A stretch of 5,197 nucleotides of DNA from Paracoccaceae bacterium (GCA_007131945.1 SLPP01000273.1:1-5197); one strand, 5' to 3'. Counted from the stretch's first letter, positions 1 to 5,196 are shown. Numbers and translations are program-made. The notes: a model not told the origin generated them from the sequence alone.

Positions 1-8
1 AGGTTATC

Positions 9-98
9 TGGCGGAGAGACAGGGATTCGAACCCTGGGTGGGGTCACCCCCACAACGGTTTTCGAGACCGCCCCGTTCGACCACTCCGGCACCTCTCC
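9..98 (-). tRNA. tRNA-Ser (anticodon CGA)
   Basis: Read on the minus strand, the sequence folds as a class II tRNA of 90 nt with encoded CCA. The acceptor stem GGAGAGG pairs with TCTCTCC (one G-T wobble), followed by discriminator G and CCA at 9-11. The anticodon loop CTCGAAA gives anticodon CGA at 62-64, which reads the serine codon UCG. A long variable arm (a GGGGGTGACCCC-type hairpin) and the T-arm loop TTCGAAT are intact. The long variable arm and the anticodon together identify serine. The gene is transcribed leftward, out of the window. Confidence 0.97.
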
Positions 99-446
99 AG
101 TGATCGGTTGTCTAAGTTAGGCTGCGGTGGGAGACAAGACTTGTTCGTAAGGCCGTATGTTATTTTCATCGCCGCAGTCTGTTGTAGTAGAATGTTAAGA
201 GGTAGTGAAGCCTGCGCGCAGCGCCTCGTGTGTCGCCGGTCGGTCGCCGGACAGGACCGCTTACTGCGCCTGCACATCCCCCCGTCGCGGCCGCGGGCGT
301 CAAGTTCTCGGCCGCACGGGGCACGAGATTCGCCAGCGCTTCGGCTAGGAAGCTATCGAATGCGATGAAACCCATCAGGCTGATCTAACCGGGGATGTCC
401 CGAAGATTGTTGAAATCGGTTCCGGGCGGCGTTGCCGGGGTCATGG
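99..446. other. Gene-free stretch between tRNA-Ser and IS remnant
   Basis: I find no supportable gene here. Positions 99-200 are relatively AT-rich and 200-390 are GC-rich. The best open frame is a minus-strand 69-codon ORF (166-375) with no recognisable motif and no clear ribosome binding site. Near 391 the sequence GGGGATGTCC, read inward, resembles the G-rich outer ends usual for IS256-family elements, and it lies about 55 bp beyond the transposase stop. The stretch is therefore probably tRNA upstream DNA, then flanking or decayed mobile DNA, then the left IS end. Confidence 0.5.
109..137 (-). promoter_or_regulatory. Possible promoter of tRNA-Ser
   Basis: On the minus strand, TTGTCT (132-137) is followed after 17 nt by TAGACA (109-114), which ends 10 nt before the mature 5' end of the tRNA. 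The spacing and position suit a sigma-70 type tRNA promoter with a very short leader. The -10 match is poor (3 of 6), so this is only a candidate. Confidence 0.3.
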
Positions 447-1371
447 TTAGGCGGCCATTTGCGCCTGGTCAACGTCGTTGGTGGCCGCCACTTCGCGATG
501 GCGCAGGAGCGCGGCCTTGAGGATGGGGAGTCGCTTGTGAGCCTTGAGGCGGCGGAAGCCCTTGGCGGCCTCACACATACCGGCGGCGGTCCGGCGCAGC
601 GCCATCTTCGCGTCCCGCCAGCGCTTCACATTGCGGCAGACCTGCCTGATCACCGCGTTCATCGACTCGATGATGTTTGTGCTGGCCAGCGACCGGCGCA
701 GTTCGTGCGGCAGGCCGAGGCGGATCACGGTGAGAATCTCGTCGAGTCCCTCGAGGATGCTCTTCGACACGCCCGGCGCCTCGAGTTCGAGGCGACGCGC
801 GAGGTTCCGCAGGAGCCGCTCGGCCTTCTCGGCGTCGTCCATCTTCAAGGCCTGGCGCAGCGTGCGGCGGACGGCGGCATGGAGTTTGGGGTCGATCGGC
901 TCGGTGATGTTGCGCGCGCTTCTAGGATCTGGCAGCGCTGGATCGGGATATCCGCCCCGAAGGTGCGGCGGATGGCCTTGGTCAGGGCCTTGGCACCGTC
1001 GACGATGATGAACAACCGGCAGACCTTCGGGTCCAGGCCGCGGTCGATCAGATTGCCCAGCAGCGCCTGCACGGTCGCGGCGTTCTCCGTCGCGCCCTCG
1101 ACCACGCCCAGCGGGTGCTTCCGGCCGTCGGCATCGACCCCGACCGCGCCGAGCATCAGCAGGTTGTCGTCCATGTGCAGCCCGTCGATCTGGATCACCA
1201 GAAGGTCGAGCGCCGACAGGTCCGAAGCCATCCATTCCTCCAGACGCGCCTGGGTGAGCGCCTTGAAGCGCCGCGACACCGCCGATTTCGACAGCCCGGA
1301 GCCTGCCTCCGACAGCACCCCGGCTTCGGGCAAGCGCACCGCGCGCCCGACCTTGCGCGTGGCACCGCCGC
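447..1371 (-). pseudogene. IS256-family (mutator-type) transposase, 5'-truncated and frameshifted
   Basis: The product would be a DDE transposase acting on IS ends. The recognisable homology begins near 1297 (GLSKSAVSRRF). The first catalytic Asp is in IQIDGLHM (codon 1186-1184), the second in FIIVDGAKAL (1000-998), and the Glu in STNIIESMN (668-666). The QRCQ motif follows the second Asp, and the tail contains MALR and AAKGFRRLKA. The first two Asp residues and the Glu lie in different reading frames: the frame changes at a GC-dinucleotide run at 912-919, where the expected HKARNI reads instead as ILEAR, then stays out of frame, and resumes as ARNITEP in the other frame. The first hundred or so residues expected for the family are missing, replaced by an unrelated transposase start. 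A usual W in MALRW is R here. It ends at a TAA at 447-449. The gene is almost certainly inactive. Confidence 0.88.
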
Positions 1372-1743
1372 CGGCCGGATCACCAGATCCTGGACGACAA
1401 AGCCCTCATAGCCCTTGAAACGGGAGCCGGCGGGAACCTCGGCCGGCACGACACGATCCTCACGATCCTCGGGCGCGACCCGCGACAGCGTATTCTTGCC
1501 ACGCCCACGACGATTGCGCGGACCGTTCGAGGCAGCCTTCTGCGCGCTGACCTGCTCCATGCCGCTCGGCTTGCCCGGCTTCAGCCGCGGCGGACCCCTC
1601 AGCCCTTTCAGCCGCGCAATCTCCTCGCGCTGCTCGGCCAGGGTCTGCTTCAGTGCCGCAACCTCGCCCAACAGGTCCAGCACAAGCTCCGTGAGTTCAG
1701 CGCTCGGCAAATCATCGAGAGGGCAAAGCGGCAGCTTCGACAT
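1372..1743 (-). pseudogene. 5' fragment of an IS66-like/unclassified IS transposase
   Basis: About 124 residues are recognisable from ATG 1743. An N-terminal segment (residues 15-47, LTELVLDLLGEVAALKQTLAEQ and on) looks like a short coiled coil. It is followed by a basic low-complexity linker (residues 48-90) and the segment SRFKGYEGFVVQDLVIRP (107-124). This arrangement is typical of IS66-like transposases, where the sequence would continue into a zinc-finger or catalytic region. Here the homology stops at about 1372 and the frame continues only into out-of-phase IS256 sequence. The catalytic domain is entirely absent. A TGA lies in frame 15 nt upstream of the ATG, so the start cannot extend further. 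A GGAGG stands about 20 nt upstream, too far for a normal ribosome binding site. The assignment to family is from memory of related proteins. Confidence 0.7.
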
Positions 1744-1745
1744 CG

Positions 1746-1800
1746 CCCGATCGAGTCAGAAAACCTCCGGATTGAAAAGGCCCCGCCCCCGACCGAGTCA
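1746..1800. repeat. 13-bp direct repeat, two copies 42 bp apart
   Basis: CCCGATCGAGTCA (1746-1758) and CCCGACCGAGTCA (1788-1800) differ at one base. They lie directly upstream of the transposase fragment start, inside the presumed right end of the IS remnant. Repeats of this kind at an IS end can be transposase binding sites, but that is inference. Confidence 0.6.
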
Positions 1801-1881
1801 AACGGTCGCACCATCAACGCCCATGCCGCCCGGGATTTTGCCCCTGTTACTGAGAAATCCACCAAGTTTTTGATTTTGTTT

Positions 1882-1965
1882 TGGTGGGCGACCCTGGAAT
1901 CGAACCAGGCATGGGTCTCCCCGGCGGAGTTACAGTCCGCTGCCGCACCTTGCAGCACGTCGCCC
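1882..1965 (-). tRNA. tRNA-Tyr (anticodon GTA)
   Basis: The minus strand folds as an 84-nt class II tRNA with encoded CCA (1882-1884) and discriminator A (1885). The acceptor stem GGGCGAC pairs perfectly with GTCGCCC. The anticodon arm GCGGA-CTGTAAC-TCCGC gives anticodon GTA at 1931-1933. A long variable arm (CCGGGGAGACCC region) and a T-arm with loop TTCGATT are present. The bacterial tyrosine tRNA is class II, which matches. It is transcribed leftward, towards the IS remnant, which begins within about 40 bp of its 3' end. Confidence 0.97.
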
Positions 1966-1976
1966 GACGCTGGATG

Positions 1977-2005
1977 GCCTTAGCCGAGGGGATCTGGACC
2001 GTCAA
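1977..2005 (-). promoter_or_regulatory. Probable promoter of tRNA-Tyr
   Basis: On the minus strand, TTGACG (2000-2005) is followed after exactly 17 nt by TAAGGC (1977-1982), ending 11 nt before the mature tRNA 5' end. The -35 element is near consensus and the -10 is weak. Position and spacing support a dedicated tRNA promoter downstream of the CAP-protein gene. Confidence 0.5.
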
Positions 2006-2032
2006 GAGCGAAGCGGCGCGACAGGCTCGGTC

Positions 2033-2064
2033 CCGGCGGCGCGGGCGTGGCTCAGCGCCGCCGG
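2033..2064 (-). terminator. GC-rich hairpin at 3' end of the CAP-protein gene
   Basis: A perfect 10-bp inverted repeat, CCGGCGGCGC (2033-2042) and GCGCCGCCGG (2055-2064), encloses a 12-nt loop. The stop codon (2052-2054) lies in the loop, so one arm is the last coding sequence. There is no T-run after it on the minus strand, so it is not a classical intrinsic terminator. It may instead protect the mRNA 3' end or cause pausing between this operon and the tRNA promoter. Confidence 0.4.
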
Positions 2065-2525
2065 CCCGAGACCATCACCCAGTGCAGCCGGCCGTCGGCG
2101 CCGCGGGCGAGCCCGAGGCCGAGTTCCTGCGTACCGCGGTCGAGCATGTTGTGCCGGTGGCCGGGCGAGCGCATCCAGGCGCCGACGACCGTGGCGGCGT
2201 CGCGCTGGCCGAGGGCCACGTTCTCGTTGGCGCGGCGAAAGGAATAGCCCGCGCGCCGGAATCGCTCGCCGACCTGGCTGCCGTCGCTGCCGGTATGGCT
2301 CATGCGGTTGTGGGCGGCGTTGTCGCAGGCATGGCGTTGTGCCACGCCGTCGAGGAGCGGCGAGGGGCGAAGCGTGGCCAGCCCGGCGCGGGCCCGTTCG
2401 TGGTTGATCCGCGCGGCCACCTCGTGGCGCAGCGCGTCGCCGCCTGGCGGCGGGGTGCAGGCCGCGGCGGACAGGGCCGGCAACATGAACAGCAGCAGCG
2501 ATGCGGCGAGACGGGGAAGCGGCAT
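2052..2525 (-). CDS. Secreted CAP-domain (SCP-like) protein
   Basis: The 157-residue product has an N-terminal signal sequence: M-PLPR, a hydrophobic stretch at residues 6-18, then SAAAC at 19-23. C23 in an AAAC context could be a weak lipobox or simply lie near a signal peptidase I site. The rest (residues 30-157) is a single CAP domain. It contains the opening helix ARINHERARAGL (38-49), SHTGSDG with H77, the NENVALG motif with E101, SPGHRHNML with H123, and the closing WVMVSG strand. H77, E101 and H123 match the conserved CAP cavity residues. C67 is the only other cysteine. Bacterial members are exported and of mostly unknown activity. ATG 2525 is preceded by GAGGGG (2534-2539) at 8-nt spacing, inside the end of the transporter gene, so the two are very likely co-transcribed and translationally coupled. 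Confidence 0.9.
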   Translation of the reverse strand: MPLPRLAASLLLFMLPALSAAACTPPPGGDALRHEVAARINHERARAGLATLRPSPLLDGVAQRHACDNAAHNRMSHTGSDGSQVGERFRRAGYSFRRANENVALGQRDAATVVGAWMRSPGHRHNMLDRGTQELGLGLARGADGRLHWVMVSGRRR

Positions 2526-2527
2526 TC

Positions 2528-3460
2528 TCAGATCCCCTCGCGCGGAAGGACGGGGGGGGCGGCGGCGCGCGCTTCGGCCCGGCGCACGGCCTGCTCGCGC
2601 AGCGCGATGAAAATCACCGCTGAAACGATCACTGCGCCGCCGGCGACGACGAAGAGATCGACCGGTTCGCCGAAGGCCAGCGCGCCCAGCGTCACGGCCC
2701 AGACGAGCTGCAGCGCGGTGACCGGCTGGGTGACGCCGATCGGAGCCGCCGCGAAGGCGAGCGTCATCGTGTAGTGGCCGGCGGTGGCGAAGAAGGCGAC
2801 GAGAAAGAGCCAGCCGATCTGTTCGAGCGTCACCGGCGCCCAGACCGCCCAGGCGAAGGGCGCAAGTCCGATGGTCACCGTCACTGACAGCATGCCGACC
2901 ACGACCGAGGGCGAGGCATGGCCGGTCATCCGCTTGGCGATCAGGTAGGAGAAGGCGAAGAAGAGCGCCGTGCCCAGCATCGCGACATGGCCGGGCGAGA
3001 TCTCGCGCACGCCCGGGCGCAGGATGATCAGCGCGCCGAGGATCGCCGCGCTGACGGCAAGGACGCGGCGCAGGCGCAACCGTTCGCCGAGAAACAGCGC
3101 GGCGCCGAGCGTGACATAGACGGGCACGAGGTAGTTCATGGCGGTGACCTCGGCGAGCGAGATGCGGGTCATGGCAAAGAACCAGAGAATCACTCCCAAA
3201 GCGTGAACCAGCCCGCGCAGGCCGAAGAGGCTGAGGTCGCGGCGGTCGAGCCGGGCGTTCATCATCGCCGGCAGCATCGGCAACAGGAAGACGAGCCCGA
3301 GCAGGTAGCGCAGGAAGGCCGATTGCGCGGCGGGAACGGCGTCGCCCATATGCTTGACGACGGCGGTCACGCCGACGAAGAAGAGCCCCGTCGCCACCAT
3401 CCAGAGGATACCGGCGACGGGCCGGGTGTCGCTGCGCGCGGAACTGCTTAACGCGTTCAT
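2528..3460 (-). CDS. DMT superfamily (EamA-type) inner-membrane transporter
   Basis: The 310-residue product has ten hydrophobic segments forming two EamA repeats, the usual length and topology for drug/metabolite transporters. Approximate segments are 15-35, 44-66, 80-98, 104-125, 131-149, 157-175, 183-207, 213-235, 241-263 and 266-287. Family hallmarks are FLRYLLGLVFLLP in helix 2, the helix 4 end MNYLVPVYVTLGAALFLGE with the conserved GE, its second-repeat counterpart VTALQLVWAVTLGALAFGE, and ILRPG closing the first repeat. The C-terminal tail (288-310) is charged and Ala/Pro-rich. Substrate cannot be read from sequence; relatives export amino acids, metabolites or drugs. No clear Shine-Dalgarno precedes ATG 3460. 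It ends 2 nt before the CAP-protein start. Confidence 0.93.
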   Translation of the reverse strand: MNALSSSARSDTRPVAGILWMVATGLFFVGVTAVVKHMGDAVPAAQSAFLRYLLGLVFLLPMLPAMMNARLDRRDLSLFGLRGLVHALGVILWFFAMTRISLAEVTAMNYLVPVYVTLGAALFLGERLRLRRVLAVSAAILGALIILRPGVREISPGHVAMLGTALFFAFSYLIAKRMTGHASPSVVVGMLSVTVTIGLAPFAWAVWAPVTLEQIGWLFLVAFFATAGHYTMTLAFAAAPIGVTQPVTALQLVWAVTLGALAFGEPVDLFVVAGGAVIVSAVIFIALREQAVRRAEARAAAPPVLPREGI

Positions 3461-3466
3461 CGGTTT

Positions 3467-3495
3467 TCAATGGCCCGGCGGGGCGGCGGTGACAA
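3467..3495 (-). promoter_or_regulatory. Possible promoter for the EamA/CAP operon
   Basis: On the minus strand, TTGTCA (3490-3495, 5 of 6 to the -35 consensus) is followed after 17 nt by CATTGA (3467-3472), a weak -10. Transcription would start within a few bases of ATG 3460, giving a leaderless or nearly leaderless mRNA. This would fit the missing ribosome binding site. It is a candidate only. Confidence 0.3.
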
Positions 3496-3509
3496 GTCCC
3501 CGCCGGGCC
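3472..3509. promoter_or_regulatory. 12-bp perfect inverted repeat, candidate operator
   Basis: GGCCCGGCGGGG (3472-3483) and CCCCGCCGGGCC (3498-3509) are exact reverse complements with a 14-nt spacer. A further copy of the core CCCGCCGGGC lies at 3528-3537, so the 10-bp motif occurs three times in 65 bp of the divergent intergenic region. The candidate -35 for the transporter sits in the spacer. That arrangement suits a repressor operator, though a GC-rich RNA hairpin by chance is also possible. Confidence 0.5.
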
Positions 3510-3523
3510 GATCGGGTGGTGCC

Positions 3524-3552
3524 TTGACCCGCCGGGCAACCGGGCGCTCAAT
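3524..3552 (+). promoter_or_regulatory. Possible promoter of the nitroreductase gene
   Basis: TTGACC (3524-3529) is followed after 17 nt by CTCAAT (3547-3552), about 25 nt before ATG 3577. The -35 is good and the -10 poor. Its -35 overlaps the third CCCGCCGGGC copy (3528-3537). Confidence 0.35.
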
Positions 3553-3576
3553 GGACGGGCAGGGAAGGGGGGAGAG

Positions 3577-4266
3577 ATGAGCCAGAAGGAAGAGCTCTAT
3601 CGGCCGCTGCCGTTGCCCGACCGGGTGCAGCTTCCGCCGGCCGACGCGCTGGCGGCGGCGCGGGGGTTTCACGACTACATGCGCAAGCGCCACTCGGTGC
3701 GCGACTTCGCGCCCGATCCGGTGCCGCGCGCGGTGATCGAGGTCTGTATCGCGGCGGCGGGCGGCGCGCCCTCGGGGGCGAACCAGCAGCCCTGGCATTT
3801 CGTCGCCATCGCCGACGCGGGCATGAAGGCGCGGGTGCGGGCGGCGGCGGAGGCCGAGGAGGAGGCGTTCTATGCCGGCGGTGCGGGGGATGCCTGGCTG
3901 CGGGCGCTGGAGCCGATCGGGACGGGGGCTTCGAAGCCGCACCTGACCGTCGCGCCCTGGTTGATCGTGGTCTTCGCGCAGCGCTACGGGCTGGCGGCGG
4001 ACGGGACGCGGGTGAAGCACTACTACGTGCCCGAGAGCGTCGGCATCGCGACGGGGTTCCTGATCGCGGCGCTGCACCATGCCGGGCTCGTGTGCCTGAC
4101 GCACACGCCGAACCCGATGGGGTTCCTCAACGAGATGTGCGGCCGGCCGGCGAACGAGAAGCCGGTGATGATCCTGCCGGTGGGCTATCCGGCGGCGGAT
4201 GCGGTGGTGCCGGCGGCGGCGAAGCGGAAGAAGCCGCTCGACGAGATCCTGACCGTTCTGGGGTGA
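3577..4266 (+). CDS. Nitroreductase-family flavoenzyme, iodotyrosine deiodinase-like
   Basis: The 229-residue product is an FMN-dependent nitroreductase-fold enzyme, expected to be a cytosolic homodimer. The FMN-phosphate region KRHSVRDF is at residues 37-44 and the flavin-contacting loop GAPSGANQQPW at 63-73. A C-terminal block, GRPANEKPVMILPVGYP with KRKKPLDEI, runs from 189 to 224. Its order and wording match iodotyrosine deiodinase (IYD) more than generic nitroreductases. IYD binds the substrate zwitterion with Glu, Tyr and Lys; the equivalents here are E95, Y99 and K120, at the same E+4 and Y+21 spacing. This predicts reductive dehalogenation of halotyrosines or a similar amino-acid-like aromatic. 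No membrane anchor is present, as in bacterial homologues. A G-rich purine tract (3561-3574, AGGGAAGGGGGGAG) just before ATG 3577 supplies the ribosome binding site. It stands alone, divergent from the transporter. Confidence 0.9.
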   Translation: MSQKEELYRPLPLPDRVQLPPADALAAARGFHDYMRKRHSVRDFAPDPVPRAVIEVCIAAAGGAPSGANQQPWHFVAIADAGMKARVRAAAEAEEEAFYAGGAGDAWLRALEPIGTGASKPHLTVAPWLIVVFAQRYGLAADGTRVKHYYVPESVGIATGFLIAALHHAGLVCLTHTPNPMGFLNEMCGRPANEKPVMILPVGYPAADAVVPAAAKRKKPLDEILTVLG

Positions 4267-4295
4267 GCCGCGCGGGTCGGCCGGGCAGGGCTGGG

Positions 4296-4311
4296 TGCGC
4301 AAATTTGCGCA
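4296..4311. promoter_or_regulatory. 16-bp perfect palindrome
   Basis: TGCGCAAATTTGCGCA is its own reverse complement. With one mismatch the symmetry extends to 22 bp (4293-4314). It begins 30 nt after the nitroreductase stop. No T-run follows, so it is not a standard terminator. The form suits a dimeric regulator's binding site, but I cannot assign the regulator and see no promoter beside it. Confidence 0.5.
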
Positions 4312-4417
4312 ACCTGCCGCTCGACGGCGAAAACCGTTCCGATTCCATCAGATTCGCGCCTGTCGTGAAAAATTTCGACGGAAAATCACCTCAGATGAAA
4401 AAAAGATGCATTTTCCG

Positions 4418-4440
4418 CGCCGGGACTTCTCGGCGTTTTT
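4418..4440 (+). terminator. Candidate intrinsic terminator of the nitroreductase gene
   Basis: CGCCGGG (4418-4424) pairs with CTCGGCG (4429-4435), with one G-T wobble and tetraloop ACTT, and is followed directly by five T residues (4436-4440). Stem plus T-run on the plus strand is the classical form. It lies about 150 nt after the stop codon, so the transcript would have a long 3' untranslated region. Confidence 0.6.
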
Positions 4441-4558
4441 CCGGGTTCCTTGTGTTTCGACGGGGCGCTGACAACTACATATGGTGGGTGGGACGACGCA
4501 ACTCGCGTCGAGCGTGGCGGAACGGGTCGTGTGCGTCGGCGTTGCGCGGCCCGCGCGA

Positions 4559-5089
4559 TCAGGCGGGAACGTATGTCAGCCGGATCACCTCCGCGCCGAT
4601 ACGCTCGCTTGCCACGAGGCGGAGTCGCGGCCGGGGACCGGCAAAGAACGGCGTGCCGCGGCCCAGAACGACCGGGTGGAAATAGAGCCGATACTCGTCG
4701 ACCAGACCGAGTTCGCCGAGGCTTTGCGCGAGGTCCGGTCCGGCCACGGCAATCTCGCCCTCGTGCTGCGCCCTCAGGTCGCGCACCGCGGCGCCGATGT
4801 CACCGGAGAGAAGCGTGGCGTTCGGGCCAACCGCGGCCAGTGATCGTGAAGCGACCCATTTCGGCATGCGCCGCCATGCCGCCGCGAAGTCGTGCTCGGC
4901 CGCGGTCCAGGCGGGATCGTCGTCGTCCCAGTAACGCATGATCTCGTATATGCGGCGACCATAGAGGCTGCCAGCCAGGCCGCGCACATGCTCGGTCCAG
5001 TGCCGGAAGAGCCCGGGATCCGGCGCGAATGCCTCGTGGTCGGCATAGCCGTCCAGCGACAGGTTCATCCCGAACACGATCTTCGCCAT
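4559..5089 (-). CDS. RibD C-terminal/dihydrofolate reductase-like family protein
   Basis: The 176-residue product is a stand-alone RibD_C domain protein of the dihydrofolate-reductase fold, usually annotated as dihydrofolate reductase family protein. Visible features are the opening strand MAKIVFGMNLSLDGYAD (1-17), LYGRRIYEIMRYW (42-54), PKWVASRSL (76-84), the dinucleotide-binding turn IAVAGPDLAQSL (113-124), and the C-terminal LVDEYRLYFHPVVLGRGTPFF (129-149). The last motif is characteristic of this family. These proteins are expected to be cytosolic NAD(P)H-dependent reductases. Most are not housekeeping folate enzymes and their substrates are unknown, so no pathway is assigned. ATG 5089 is chosen because the family N-terminus starts there. 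An upstream ATG (5098-5100) is out of frame, and GAGAG lies about 13 nt upstream, a weak ribosome binding site. Confidence 0.9.
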   Translation of the reverse strand: MAKIVFGMNLSLDGYADHEAFAPDPGLFRHWTEHVRGLAGSLYGRRIYEIMRYWDDDDPAWTAAEHDFAAAWRRMPKWVASRSLAAVGPNATLLSGDIGAAVRDLRAQHEGEIAVAGPDLAQSLGELGLVDEYRLYFHPVVLGRGTPFFAGPRPRLRLVASERIGAEVIRLTYVPA

Positions 5090-5104
5090 GCTGCACGCAT
5101 CTCT

Positions 5105-5124
5105 CTGAACGGTCCGTCAGTATG
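5105..5124 (-). promoter_or_regulatory. Possible -10 and imperfect inverted repeat upstream of the RibD-C-like gene
   Basis: On the minus strand, CATACT (5119-5124) resembles a -10 box about 30 nt before ATG 5089; no good -35 is seen. Immediately downstream, CTGAACGG and CCGTCAG (5105-5120) form an imperfect inverted repeat with one bulged base. The layout suits repression, but both elements are weak. Confidence 0.25.
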
Positions 5125-5180
5125 CCAAGATCCGCCGCTTCCTGAAAGTGCGGCTTGCGCGTGATCCCTTCGGCAAGCAA

Positions 5181-5196
5181 GGGCGGCGCCCCGCCC
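5181..5196. terminator. GC hairpin at the window edge
   Basis: GGGCGG (5181-5186) and CCGCCC (5191-5196) form a 6-bp stem with a CGCC loop. On the minus strand it is followed by TTGCTTGCC, a poor T-tract. It could terminate a leftward gene that ends just outside the window, but no coding sequence is visible here to confirm that. Confidence 0.3.

Larger units (their letters stand above)
391..1844 (-). mobile_element. Degenerate composite insertion-sequence remnant
   Basis: This block between two tRNA genes contains parts of two unrelated transposase types on the minus strand. The boundaries are approximate. The left limit is set at a GGGGATGTCC sequence just beyond the IS256 transposase stop. 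The right limit is set at GGGGCAAAATCCCG (minus strand, starting about 1844), upstream of the other transposase start. The two ends share only a loose GGGG..TCCCG pattern, which is not a convincing terminal inverted repeat pair, and I could not identify a target-site duplication. This fits two overlapping or recombined elements that have lost one end each, rather than one intact IS. Confidence 0.45.
4267..4558. other. Convergent intergenic region without a gene
   Basis: No supportable coding sequence lies between the converging nitroreductase and RibD-C-like genes. The stretch contains a 16-bp palindrome (4296-4311), an AT-rich patch (4360-4415), a terminator-like hairpin (4418-4440), and a 6-bp hairpin CGACGC/GCGTCG (4494-4499 and 4505-4510) with a 5-nt loop. 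A compact GCGCGG-C-CCGCGC palindrome (4544-4556) sits right after the stop of the leftward gene. Confidence 0.55.

Noticed and set aside
166..375. Minus-strand ORF of 69 codons beginning MGFIAFDSFLAEAL
   Set aside because: The first 20 residues look protein-like but the rest is low-complexity, there is no convincing ribosome binding site and I recognise no family.
432..1418. Long plus-strand open frame (328 codons) across the IS remnant
   Set aside because: It is antisense to the IS256 transposase; its composition is what high-GC coding DNA gives on the opposite strand, and it shows no motif.
2526..3551. The CAP-protein frame stays open for about 340 codons upstream, across the whole transporter gene
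   Set aside because: The upstream part is Arg/Pro-rich and lacks motifs, whereas the overlapping transporter frame has clear EamA repeats. The signal peptide and ribosome binding site fix the CAP start at 2525.
3457..4302. Minus-strand open frame antisense to the nitroreductase
   Set aside because: Arg/His/Pro-rich shadow frame typical of high-GC DNA; the plus-strand frame carries the full flavoenzyme motifs.
4505..4540. A stretch around AGCGTGGCGGAACGGGT resembling the 5' part and D-arm of a tRNA-Leu
   Set aside because: The D-stem cannot be completed well and no anticodon arm, T-arm or matching acceptor 3' strand follows, so a tRNA gene or pseudogene is not supported.
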